Positions 6,756 to 14,175 of a DNA stretch of 16,400 nucleotides are shown one piece after another. The notes beneath the pieces are model-generated. The model was not told where the DNA came from. It searched no databases and saw only the letters and a program-made list of their open reading frames with translations. A program made the translations under genes and the position numbers. Source of the DNA: CAYMRB01 sp964392615 (lineage in GTDB: Bacteria; Planctomycetota; UBA8108); the NCBI GenBank assembly GCA_964392615.1, contig CAYMRB010000215.1, positions 1 to 16,400 on the forward strand. Reading direction: 5' to 3'. Within the stretch, counting starts at the first letter, position 1; every line of letters begins with the position of its first letter.

Positions 6756-7240
6756 CCACTCCCCACGATCTGCCCCGCGATCTGCCCGACGGTCATTCTG
6801 CGGATCGCGCCGACGGCGTTTCCGGCCGTCCCGCGAACGACCTGCCGCGCACTCCGAGCCTCGTCGACGAGCTCGGAATCGATGCGATCGCAGGAACGGC
6901 CGCGACCGACGACGCGGAGATCGGCGTCAACGGAGCGGGCGATGCGGACGAGCTGGCGCGCCACCTGGCGTCCTGCCGCTCCGCCGCCGAGGAGATCGAG
7001 GCCTTGACGCACGCGGATACGCTGCTGCGGGCAGGCTACGGCGAGCTCGCCCAGCAAACACCGACGATCGACGACTCGCGTCTCGAGGGGATTCTGCGCG
7101 AGCTTCGTGACACCCGCGAGCTCGGCCTGCGCCGCCATGCACGACGCTCCGTGCGCATGATCCTCTGGGTGACGTTCCTTCTTCTTAGCGTGCTCGGCAC
7201 GTACGCCTTCGTGAAGCTCGCACTGAAGGCGCTCGACTGA
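6752..7240 (+). CDS. Single-pass membrane protein, putative anti-sigma factor with degenerate zinc motif
   Basis: This 162-aa protein overlaps the sigma gene by 4 bp, the usual arrangement for sigma/anti-sigma pairs. Residues 60-80 contain ELARHLASCRSA, which matches the H-x3-C part of the ZAS H-x3-C-x2-C motif (His71, Cys75), but the second Cys position is Ala, so metal binding is doubtful. A helical stretch follows. One membrane span (~135-156, RMILWVTFLLLSVLGTYAF) lies near the C-terminus after RRHARRS, which places the N-terminal 130 residues in the cytoplasm where they could hold sigma. There is almost no extracytoplasmic part, so any signal must be sensed within the membrane or through a partner. 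The N-terminal 60 residues are Pro/Asp-rich and probably disordered. It ends 6 bp from the convergent MshEN gene. Confidence 0.8.
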   Translation: MTTPHDLPRDLPDGHSADRADGVSGRPANDLPRTPSLVDELGIDAIAGTAATDDAEIGVNGAGDADELARHLASCRSAAEEIEALTHADTLLRAGYGELAQQTPTIDDSRLEGILRELRDTRELGLRRHARRSVRMILWVTFLLLSVLGTYAFVKLALKALD

Positions 7241-7246
7241 CCGCGA

Positions 7247-7954
7247 TCAGCTGCCGCGTCGCTTGACGAGCTCGATCTCGACCGCGAGCTCGTCGTGCGT
7301 GATCAGCTGCTTCTTGACGAGCAGCTCGACGAGCGCCTCGAGCGAACCGGTCGCTTCGAGGACCGGCTTCTCGCCCTCCGGGTGAGGACGACGCCGCCCC
7401 TCGTAGCCGGCCGGCTTCTGCTCGTCGTCCGCGGGGGCTTGCGGTTCCGCTGCGCGCTTCGGCTTCACCTTGGCCGCGCCATCGAGGTACCGAGCGCGCA
7501 CGGTGTCGTCGAGCTCGACGGGGTGGATGTCGACACCGAGCCGCTTCGCCAGCGTACTCGGAAGTCGTTCGTCGGCGTCCTTCTTCGCGGACATCAGGAT
7601 CGCACGCGTGCCCTTCGGCGGGAAGAACAGCAGCAGCTCGTTCGCCGCGACGACGTCGGAAGGAACCTTCTCGACGAGCTTGCGGTGCACGATCAGGTTC
7701 TCGACGTCGATGACCAGCTCCTCGGACGCCGACGATTCCGCGTCCTCGCCGCTCTCCAGCGCGCGCAGGAAATCGTCCATCGGCTGCTGCTGAACCAGAC
7801 CGAGCTTGAGCAGAATATCGACGAGCCTGCCACCGACCGACTCCTGGTAATCGATCGCCGCCTTGAGCTGGGATTCGTTCACAAGCTTGCGCTTGAGCAT
7901 CTCCATGGCCAGCTCGGCATCTGTTCTCTCGATTTGCGGCTCGCTGGTTGACAT
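7247..7954 (-). CDS. Stand-alone MshEN / GspE N-terminal-like domain protein
   Basis: This 235-aa protein resembles the N-terminal domain of type II secretion/type IV pilus ATPases (MshEN, T2SSE_N) but has no ATPase domain. Residues ~14-66 contain two copies of the 24-residue pattern, LVNESQLKAAIDYQ and GGRLVDILLKLGLV. Residues ~93-160 contain VEKVPSDVVAANELLLFFP, ...RAILMSAKKDADERL and LGVDIHPVELDDTVRARYL, typical of the second MshEN subdomain. A charged linker (160-200) and a final helix pair (LVELLVKKQLITHDEL) complete it. The Arg-Leu-Gly nucleotide-contact triplet of c-di-GMP-binding members is RLV in the second copy and missing in the first, so binding is uncertain. AAGGA about 10 nt upstream supports the start. 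It lies 18 bp after the other MshEN-like gene, as the second gene of an operon. Confidence 0.85.
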   Translation of the reverse strand: MSTSEPQIERTDAELAMEMLKRKLVNESQLKAAIDYQESVGGRLVDILLKLGLVQQQPMDDFLRALESGEDAESSASEELVIDVENLIVHRKLVEKVPSDVVAANELLLFFPPKGTRAILMSAKKDADERLPSTLAKRLGVDIHPVELDDTVRARYLDGAAKVKPKRAAEPQAPADDEQKPAGYEGRRRPHPEGEKPVLEATGSLEALVELLVKKQLITHDELAVEIELVKRRGS

Positions 7955-7972
7955 CTCGAATCCGTCCTTCGA

Positions 7973-8605
7973 TCACGCGCCCCTGGCGACCTCGACCGCT
8001 TCGCGGGTCGCTCGGTCCGAATCTCCTCCACTCGACTCCAGCTCGGCATCGACGAGCATCGAGTCGAGAAACGGCGGTGGCACGAGCGCTTCATGCTCGC
8101 ACCGCGGACACGAATATTCGCAGCCGTCGCGGAAATCGACGATGCGGTAGTGACTGTCACATACGGGACAGCCGAGTACGCGCCGCCCCTGTCGCGCCTG
8201 TATCCGCCACGCGTCCTCGCGGGTCAAGTCGCCACGCGACACCAGAACCTCGGCGAGAGTGAAGCGCAGGTTGAGACGACGCATGTGCTGCTGCTCGAGA
8301 ACGGCCGCCTCGAGCTGTTCCAGGTCGATCGCACCGTCGCGCAATGCGAGGTTGCTGAACTCTCGCTCGCTCTCTCGAGCCTCGTCGCGGTCCGTGAGGA
8401 GTTTCCGGATCTTCTTGCGCCGGATCTCCAGGATGCGGTCGAACTGATCGTTCGTCAGGAAACCTCGCTCGAGCAGGATATGACCGATGTGGACACGCGA
8501 GCTCTGCGTTCGCTGCCAATCCAGGCAGTCCTGGAGCTGCTCCTGAGTCAGGTAGTGACTCAGGACGGCGATCCTTCCGAAAAGGTTCTCGTCGAACTTC
8601 GACAT
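7973..8605 (-). CDS. MshEN-like repeat protein with C-terminal zinc ribbon
   Basis: In this 210-aa protein, residues ~8-62 and ~84-140 each hold a pair of MshEN-like helical units, for example YLTQEQLQDCLDWQ, HIGHILLERGFLTNDQF, AIDLEQLEAAVLEQQ and TLAEVLVSRGDLTREDAW. Residues 146-169 form a zinc ribbon, CPVC...CPRC (Cys146, 149, 166, 169). The C-terminal 40 residues are acidic and probably disordered. There is no membrane segment, so it is likely cytoplasmic. The ribbon may mediate protein or nucleic-acid contacts; no function is known to me. AGGTG about 6-9 nt upstream supports the ATG at 8605. It is first gene of a two-gene minus-strand operon, divergent from the DUF4388/propeller gene, which carries the same type of repeat. 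Confidence 0.85.
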   Translation of the reverse strand: MSKFDENLFGRIAVLSHYLTQEQLQDCLDWQRTQSSRVHIGHILLERGFLTNDQFDRILEIRRKKIRKLLTDRDEARESEREFSNLALRDGAIDLEQLEAAVLEQQHMRRLNLRFTLAEVLVSRGDLTREDAWRIQARQGRRVLGCPVCDSHYRIVDFRDGCEYSCPRCEHEALVPPPFLDSMLVDAELESSGGDSDRATREAVEVARGA

Positions 8606-8643
8606 CCATCACCTCACGGACCGCGTCGTGCGCGTGGCCTGAC

Positions 8644-8672
8644 AACACGGCAAGCCCTACGCGTTCCGTGTT
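8644..8672. repeat. Inverted repeat AACACGG-N15-CCGTGTT in divergent spacer
   Basis: Perfect 7-bp arms at 8644-8650 and 8666-8672 between the two divergent MshEN-type operons. The left arm overlaps CCTGACAACACG (8638-8649), a 12-mer found again at 14955-14966 upstream of the T6SS gene. It is a candidate regulator binding site; no protein is assigned. Confidence 0.4.
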
Positions 8673-8773
8673 CGCGGTCCCGAGAAAAAGTTACGATGGC
8701 CCGGCAGAAGCCGGCAACTCGAACACGCCTTCCTACCCGCTTGGAATCGGGGCCGATACGCCAGCCGCGCCGT

Positions 8774-8802
8774 TTGATCAACCGCAACCGGCGGGGTATG
8801 TT
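8774..8802 (+). promoter_or_regulatory. Possible sigma70-type promoter of the DUF4388/propeller gene
   Basis: TTGATC (8774-8779) and TATGTT (8797-8802) are separated by 17 bp, each a 4/6 match. Transcription from here would begin near 8809, leaving a ~48-nt leader before the ATG at 8857. That would agree with choosing this start over the upstream GTG. Confidence 0.4.
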
Positions 8803-8856
8803 TCTCCGACGTCCGTCGGGGAGCGGGTCCATCTCGTTTGGTCGGGTCACACGAGA

Positions 8857-11847
8857 ATGCTTAAGGGGAACCTAGCTGGCTTCAGCCTCGGCGAGCTTCT
8901 GCAGTCGCTCGCCATCAACCATCACACCGGCACGTTCGCCATCACGGCCGTCGATGGTGCTAGGATGGTGCTGTACTTCGTGTACGGCGATATCAAGCTG
9001 TTCTCGCACGGCAAGCCGACGGTGCCCCGGATCGGCGAGCTACTCGTCCACGCCGGCCACCTGACGAGCGACGAGCTCGAGTCGGCCCTCGAGAAGCAGG
9101 AGCGGACCGGCGTCATGCTCGGCAAGATCCTCCTGCAGGAGGGTCACGTCACCAAGGACCAGGTCATAAGAGCCCTCCAGAAGAAGATTCAGGAGGAGAT
9201 CTACGACCTGTTCCTCTGGACGGAGGGCGAGTTCGAGTTCGATATCGACCACTGCCCCGACGATCTGTTCGACTCGCTGCAGAAGTCGGTCGGCATGACG
9301 ATCAACCCCAGCGCCGTGATCATGGAGGGACTGCGGCGTCTCGACGAATGGGGGATCATCAACTCCTGGATTCAGACCGACGACGAGATCTACGAACCGA
9401 CGGGCCGCGAGGCAGCGGAGAGCGAAGGCTTCGAGGAGGCCATCCTCCCGCTAGTCGACGGTCAGACTCCGGTTCACGAGATCTGCCGCTCGCACTTCGG
9501 AACGCGCTTCGAGTGCTGCAAGGCGATCTTCAACCTGCTCGAGCAGGAGACGATCCAGCCGCTGGCCGTCGAGGAGCTCGCGAAGCGGGGCCGGCAGGCC
9601 CTGGCCAAGAAGGAGTACACGCGTGCGGTCGCGTTCCTGCGGTACGCCACGCAGCGCTGCCCGGAGGAGGCGGGGCTCTGGGTCGACCTGGGGAACGCGC
9701 TCGAGAAGAGCTACCAGGAGAAGGAAGCCTGTCGCGCGTGGACGCAGGCACTGCGACTCTACTCCGACCAGGGCGATTGGGAAGCATCTGCCGGCGTCGC
9801 AGCTCGCCTTCCCGCGAACGCGGAGTTCGAGCTCAAGGACCTCCAGACGCTGCTGCAGACGTTCATCGAGCTGAAGGACATCAAGCGCGGCCTGTGGGCT
9901 GGTAACCTCCTCGCCTCGAAGCTGCAGGATCTCGGCGAAACCGAACGCGCTGCGGACGTCCTTGATTCGCTGATACGGCTCGACCCGACCGACCTGAACC
10001 TGAAGATCCAGGTCGCGACGCTGGTTCAGAAAGTCGGCGACACCGACCGCGCGATCGCCTACTACGACGACGTCGCTGGCGAGCTCGAGAAGCAGAAGAA
10101 GATCAAGGATCAGATCAAGATCCTGCGGATCGTCGCGGACCTCGATCCATCGCGCGCGGAGACGCGACAGAAGATCGCCATGCTGGTGGCGCTCCAGGAG
10201 CGCCTGGAGAAACGACGCAAGCGACGCCTCACGTTCGCGGGAGTCGGCCTGATCCTCCTCGTCGGGGGCACCGTCGTACCGGTTATCTACGAGCTGAAAG
10301 CCCGCGAGCTCTACGCTCATGCCGAGCGCATGGAGGCGATCTCGATGAGCTCGAAGGACTTCACGCGAGCGCGCGAGTCCTACGAGGAGCTCATTCACAC
10401 GTATCCCCTCTGCCTCGAAGTCCACGACGCGAACTTGGCGCTCGAACGGATCGCCAATATCGAGCGGGGATACATGCGCGAGAAGGCGGACGAGCAGGGC
10501 CGCCTCGAGAGGAAGAGACGAGAGGTTCTCAGGGCGCGCGAGGACGGGCTGCGCTCCCTCTTCGAAGATGCGAAACGCCATGAGACGGCCGGCGAGCTCG
10601 CGAAGGCGCACGAGATTCTGCGCGACGCACAGGCGCGGCTGCACGAGCTCAAGATCTCGAAGGACATCCTCTATCCGCTGCGGATCACGTCCAGCCCGCC
10701 TGGAGCCGAGGTGTCGATCGGTGAGGAGAAGATCGGTACGGCGCCGTTCGTGTACCGCTACCTGCCCGACTCCGAAATCGTGTTCCACACCAGCAGGTCC
10801 GGCTGCGAGGACATGGAGCGCACGGTGACGCTCGTGGATCAGCACGAGCTCGAGTTCAAGCTCGAACGAAAGCCGAGCGAGGAGTACGTTCTCGCGAGTA
10901 CGTTCCGCCAGGATCTGACGCCGGTCGGCAACCTGCTGGTGTTCCCCTCTCGCGACGGCCACCTGTACGCGTTCGACCCGGCGCGCCGCGCTCTTGCTTG
11001 GAGCCGCAAGGTCGGGAGGTTCGGCGACCGGATCTCGGATCTGCACGTGCGGGACGATCGCATCTACCTGACCACGGTCGTCGGCGAGGTCGCCGCCGTC
11101 GAGGCCGGAAACGGCAATCCGCTGTGGATCACTCCGGCGGTTCGCGGTCCTGCGCTCGCGGCTCCCGTCACCTCCGAAGACGGCGCGTTGCTCGCTGTTG
11201 CCACGCTGAAGGGCGACGTGGCCATCCTCGCGTCGAGCAGCGGCAAGGGCCTCGGGCGCTTCTCGACCGAGAACGAGATCGTCGCGTCGCCTCTCTTCGC
11301 CGGAGACCTCGCGATCGCGGGAAGCACCGACAGCCATCTGTACGGCTACTCGGTGACGCGGCACGCGCTGGAGTTCGTCATCGAACTGAGCGACGAGGTC
11401 GTCGTCGATCCGATACGCGTCAACGACCTCGTGGCGGTCGCGACGGACGACGGCAAGCTTCACGTTCTCGACCCGAGCAAGAAGAGCGTCGTGTGGTCGC
11501 TCGACCTCGGCAGCCGCGGCGTGCACTCGCTGATCCATGCGGACGGGCAGCTGCTGGCGGCCCTGGCGACCGGAGATGTCGTCGCGGTCCGGCTGGATGA
11601 GCGAGCGGCCTCGAAGCCGTGGCGGCTCGGGGCGGACGGCGAAATCGGCGGCGTGGCGTACCGTGGAGATCGGCTCTACGCTGCGCACACGAACGGCATC
11701 GTGAGCGCATGGGATCTCGCCCGGCAGCGAGAAGCGTGGCGTTGGCAGGCCGACGCGTCGATCCACGTGCCGCCGGTCGTGATCGGCGAGCAGCTGTGGG
11801 TGGCCTCCGCTTCGGGAGCCGTGCAGGTACTGGAGATTCTCGATTGA
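8857..11847 (+). CDS. DUF4388/MshEN-TPR-transmembrane-PEGA-beta-propeller protein
   Basis: From ATG 8857 this is 996 aa. Residues 1-57 are a DUF4388 (PATAN-type) start, MLKGNLAGFSLGELLQSLAI. Residues 58-81 (RIGELLVHAGHLTSDEL...) fit the MshEN c-di-GMP motif RLGxxLxxxGLLxxxxLxxxLxxQ at nearly every key position. Residues 87-110 are a second, poorer copy (MLGKILLQEG). Residues ~110-230 continue the DUF4388 helical part. TPR-like helices lie at ~240-440. A basic run (KRRKRR) precedes one membrane span (458-480), so the N-terminus is cytoplasmic. A charged helix follows (~490-600), then a PEGA domain (608-680, SSPPGAEVSIGEEKIGTAPF), then ~300 residues of PQQ-type propeller blades (LYAFDPARRALAWSRKV). 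A frame extension to GTG 8668 is possible but would cross the promoter. The next gene overlaps it by 4 bp. It probably couples cytoplasmic state to an outside propeller; ligand unknown. Confidence 0.88.
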   Translation: MLKGNLAGFSLGELLQSLAINHHTGTFAITAVDGARMVLYFVYGDIKLFSHGKPTVPRIGELLVHAGHLTSDELESALEKQERTGVMLGKILLQEGHVTKDQVIRALQKKIQEEIYDLFLWTEGEFEFDIDHCPDDLFDSLQKSVGMTINPSAVIMEGLRRLDEWGIINSWIQTDDEIYEPTGREAAESEGFEEAILPLVDGQTPVHEICRSHFGTRFECCKAIFNLLEQETIQPLAVEELAKRGRQALAKKEYTRAVAFLRYATQRCPEEAGLWVDLGNALEKSYQEKEACRAWTQALRLYSDQGDWEASAGVAARLPANAEFELKDLQTLLQTFIELKDIKRGLWAGNLLASKLQDLGETERAADVLDSLIRLDPTDLNLKIQVATLVQKVGDTDRAIAYYDDVAGELEKQKKIKDQIKILRIVADLDPSRAETRQKIAMLVALQERLEKRRKRRLTFAGVGLILLVGGTVVPVIYELKARELYAHAERMEAISMSSKDFTRARESYEELIHTYPLCLEVHDANLALERIANIERGYMREKADEQGRLERKRREVLRAREDGLRSLFEDAKRHETAGELAKAHEILRDAQARLHELKISKDILYPLRITSSPPGAEVSIGEEKIGTAPFVYRYLPDSEIVFHTSRSGCEDMERTVTLVDQHELEFKLERKPSEEYVLASTFRQDLTPVGNLLVFPSRDGHLYAFDPARRALAWSRKVGRFGDRISDLHVRDDRIYLTTVVGEVAAVEAGNGNPLWITPAVRGPALAAPVTSEDGALLAVATLKGDVAILASSSGKGLGRFSTENEIVASPLFAGDLAIAGSTDSHLYGYSVTRHALEFVIELSDEVVVDPIRVNDLVAVATDDGKLHVLDPSKKSVVWSLDLGSRGVHSLIHADGQLLAALATGDVVAVRLDERAASKPWRLGADGEIGGVAYRGDRLYAAHTNGIVSAWDLARQREAWRWQADASIHVPPVVIGEQLWVASASGAVQVLEILD

Positions 11848-12941
11848 CTCCCCGCTCGACGACTCAGCCGCGCCTCGTGACCGCTGCTCTCGTGCTGGCC
11901 ATGGGGTCGTGGCAACTCCACGCCGCGCGCGCCGACGATTCGAACGCGTCCGGCTTGCGCAGCGCGAGCTTCGAAGAGATCGCCGACAGCACGGCCGTTC
12001 GGCGTGGCGACCGCGTGTCGATCGCGGGCCGCTACGTCGAGCTGCGGGATGATGAAATCGTGCTCTTCGGTTGCCCCGTACGCCTCATGGCTGCCTCGCG
12101 CGAGGTACGCCGTGCCGTGCTGCGGCTGTCCGCTCGGCACGCCAATCTGCGTCTTGATGCGAAGAGGACGTCGTCGCAGTGGGAGTCCCCCGTCTTCGAG
12201 GTGCAAGCCGTGCGGCCGGCTCCCGATTCCGCGACGCTGTTCGCCGAGGAGACCGGGCGCCTCGCAGCGCGGCCCGGAGCGACCGGCGAGCTCCTGTTCG
12301 GAGTCGCACTCCGCGCGCGGCGACAGGCCGAGGAGAGCGGCGACGAAAGGCTGACGTCTTCGGTCCACGAAGCCTGCGAAGCGGCGTTCCGCGTCGCGGA
12401 GAGGCGGCTGCCACCGAACGACGTCGCGTCCCGCGTCGCGCTCGTCGAGCGATCTCTCAAGGTGAGCGGCGATCGGCGCTTCGCGGCGAAGCTCCTCACG
12501 GATCTCGACCGCCGGTTTCCCGGCACCCGCGGGATTCGCGACAAGTTCAAGGAGCTGCGTTGTCGTCGGTTCCGCGGCGAGTGGCAGCTCTACGAGGACT
12601 TCAAGCGCGCCCAGGGCTACGAGGAGTACCACGACCACTGGGTCTCGCTACGCGAGAAGGACTTCCTCGAGACGATGGTGGGCGCTCGCCGCAGCGGGCA
12701 ACGCATCATCAGAAACCGCACGGACGCCGAGTATCGCGTCCTCGCCGATCGAGGCGAGATCGCGATGGGCATGAAGTCCGAGGAGGTGTACCACGCACTC
12801 GGCTTCCCCGATCGCGTCTATCGCGAGATCCTGAACGATCGCGAATACGACCAGTGGGTCTACAGCCGGCAGTACTGCTACTTCCGCGACGGCCTGCTCG
12901 TGCGTGTCACGACGCGGTCGCCCGACGGCTCGTCCGAGTAG
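11844..12941 (+). CDS. Exported protein with C-terminal BamE/SmpA-like segment, TTG start
   Basis: I start this gene at TTG 11844, which overlaps the stop of the upstream gene as TTGA. GGAG lies 8 nt before it, and the product (365 aa) then begins with a proper signal peptide (LVTAALVLAMGSWQLHAARA). A GTG at 11877 is the alternative. The open frame runs further upstream, but there it is an Arg-rich shadow of the propeller gene. Residues ~27-110 form a small strand-rich module (RGDRVSIAGRYVELRDDEIVLFG). The middle is helical and charged. The C-terminus has EIAMGMKSEEVYHALGFPDR followed by YDQWVYS and YFRDGLLVRV. This is the pattern of SmpA/BamE-type lipoprotein domains (G-x-t-x-eeV-x3-lG-x-P, then W-Y and F-x-dG-l), though no lipobox is present. 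It is probably periplasmic and translated with the propeller protein, perhaps its partner. Confidence 0.8.
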   Translation: MTPRSTTQPRLVTAALVLAMGSWQLHAARADDSNASGLRSASFEEIADSTAVRRGDRVSIAGRYVELRDDEIVLFGCPVRLMAASREVRRAVLRLSARHANLRLDAKRTSSQWESPVFEVQAVRPAPDSATLFAEETGRLAARPGATGELLFGVALRARRQAEESGDERLTSSVHEACEAAFRVAERRLPPNDVASRVALVERSLKVSGDRRFAAKLLTDLDRRFPGTRGIRDKFKELRCRRFRGEWQLYEDFKRAQGYEEYHDHWVSLREKDFLETMVGARRSGQRIIRNRTDAEYRVLADRGEIAMGMKSEEVYHALGFPDRVYREILNDREYDQWVYSRQYCYFRDGLLVRVTTRSPDGSSE

Positions 12942-12954
12942 CTTCGCGGCAACG

Positions 12955-12974
12955 CCTCGACAGCGGCGTCGAGG
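12955..12974. terminator. Hairpin between convergent genes, possible bidirectional terminator
   Basis: CCTCGAC and GTCGAGG form a perfect 7-bp stem around a 6-nt loop in the 43-bp gap between two convergent stop codons (12941 and 12985). No U-run follows on either strand, so termination efficiency is uncertain. Confidence 0.4.
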
Positions 12975-12984
12975 ACGCCAACAG

Positions 12985-14175
12985 CTAGCCGTCGTCGGCG
13001 CTGTCCTCACCCAACGGGTCGTGGCCGAAGCTCTCCGGGACGTCGTCCTCAGCACGGCCCCGACCGTGGGTCGGCCCGTCGAGCCCGTCGGGCGGGTCGA
13101 GATCCAGCGGCGTGCCGGTCTTCACCCCGGTCTTCACCCCGGTCGGCGATGCCTGCGCGGCGCCAGCGTCCCCTGAAGCGGCGTTCCCTGAGGCGGCGTC
13201 CCCCGACGTGGTCTCTCCCGACGCGGACGCGTCGGCCTCGCTCGCGACGGTCGCCGTCTCGACGAACGGATCGGCGTCGCTGAACGCGAACTGACCGCGC
13301 GGACCGATCCAGACCCGCCCCGTCTCCGGAGTGACGTCCTCGCTGCGTTGGCCCTTGCTGGCCCGGACCGAGCCCTTGCTGACCACGAGGGACGTGGCGG
13401 AGTCGCCGACCATCAGATCGAACTCGGTGCCGGTGACCGCGGCGGTCGCGTGCGGGGTGTGGATCGCGAAGTGCTCACGTGGCGCCTCATCCGACACCGA
13501 TGCCTGGAGCTCCCCCGACTGCAGGAAGGCGTCGAAATACCCGACCGTAGCGCCATCCTTGACGGTGAACTCGGCCGGTCCGGCGAGTCGGAACGTCGCC
13601 GCCGTCGCCCCGCCCGGCACGCGAGTTCCGAGCAGAAGCTGGAGTTGAGCCCCTTCCGGAACGCGGTACGTTGCCCCCGGCGCGAAGTCGGCGGTCTGTC
13701 CGAGCGAGAGAGCGCTCTCGGAGCCGTTCGCCTCGACGACCACCGGACCTTGGGCGATCACGACGCCGATCGACGCTCGGCGCTCGTGGTTGATCAGCAG
13801 ACCGAGACCGACGATCGCAGGGATCAGCACGATCATCGCCGCGACCGCCAGAAAGCGACGTCGCCGCGCCGCGCGGGGATCGCGAAGCTCCTCGAAGAAG
13901 ACGGTCTCGTCGTAGACTGGATACAGGTCCTGAAGGCCTTCGTCCTCGAAACGCGTGCGGAAGCGCGTGACGAATCCCTCGCCGCACGGCGAGTCGACGA
14001 ACGCCGCGCGCAGCAGTCGCGTCTGCTTCGACAGCGCATCGTGAGCGCGCTGACAATCCTCGCAGCGGCGCAGCTCGCGACTGACCTCGGCCATCTGACG
14101 GGCGGAGAGCTCGCGGTCGACATAGCGCCAGAGCGTCTCCTGTACTCGTCTGCAGTCGTGGGCCGGGGTGCTCAT
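12985..14175 (-). CDS. Transmembrane anti-sigma-like protein with zinc-finger-type N-terminus and FecR domain
   Basis: In this 396-aa protein, residues 6-42 resemble the zf-HC2 anti-sigma domain with Cys8, Cys38 and Cys41 (RRCEDC). The usual His of H-x3-C-x2-C is Glu34, although His6 could supply a ligand. One membrane span follows a RRRR run (~108-129, FLAVAAMIVLIPAIVGLGLLIN), so the finger is cytoplasmic. Residues ~135-290 form an extracytoplasmic FecR beta domain, including FAIHTPHATAAVTGTEFDL and TSLVVSKGSVRAS. The C-terminal ~100 residues are low-complexity, with ASGDA/ASGNA and TGVK repeats and an acidic end. Its ATG overlaps the stop of the sigma gene (ATGA). By family, this should hold the ECF sigma until an outside signal releases it. 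The tail may be a flexible spacer. Confidence 0.9.
   Translation of the reverse strand: MSTPAHDCRRVQETLWRYVDRELSARQMAEVSRELRRCEDCQRAHDALSKQTRLLRAAFVDSPCGEGFVTRFRTRFEDEGLQDLYPVYDETVFFEELRDPRAARRRRFLAVAAMIVLIPAIVGLGLLINHERRASIGVVIAQGPVVVEANGSESALSLGQTADFAPGATYRVPEGAQLQLLLGTRVPGGATAATFRLAGPAEFTVKDGATVGYFDAFLQSGELQASVSDEAPREHFAIHTPHATAAVTGTEFDLMVGDSATSLVVSKGSVRASKGQRSEDVTPETGRVWIGPRGQFAFSDADPFVETATVASEADASASGETTSGDAASGNAASGDAGAAQASPTGVKTGVKTGTPLDLDPPDGLDGPTHGRGRAEDDVPESFGHDPLGEDSADDG
13115..13144 (-). repeat. 12-bp tandem repeat, 2.5 copies
   Basis: CCGGTCTTCACC occurs twice head to tail plus a half copy on the plus strand, encoding TGVKTGVKTG in the FecR-type protein. It is in frame, so copy changes would not break the gene. 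Confidence 0.85.
13172..13201 (-). repeat. 15-bp imperfect tandem repeat, 2 copies
   Basis: CCTGAAGCGGCGTTC and CCTGAGGCGGCGTCC are adjacent on the plus strand and encode part of the ASGDA/ASGNA repeats in the tail of the FecR-type protein. The pattern suggests recent slippage in the linker. Confidence 0.8.

Noticed and set aside
7236..7250. CTGA-N6-TCAG hairpin between convergent stops as a terminator
   Set aside because: Only a 4-bp stem, formed by the two stop codons themselves, and no U-run.
8668..8856. Upstream GTG start for the DUF4388 protein
   Set aside because: DUF4388 begins at M(8857) in the usual way; the extension is Pro/Gly-rich and overlaps a likely promoter.
9451..11766. 771-codon minus-strand open frame opposite the DUF4388/propeller gene
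   Set aside because: Arg/Leu/Val-rich with no recognisable domain or ribosome binding site; the plus frame carries clear domains.
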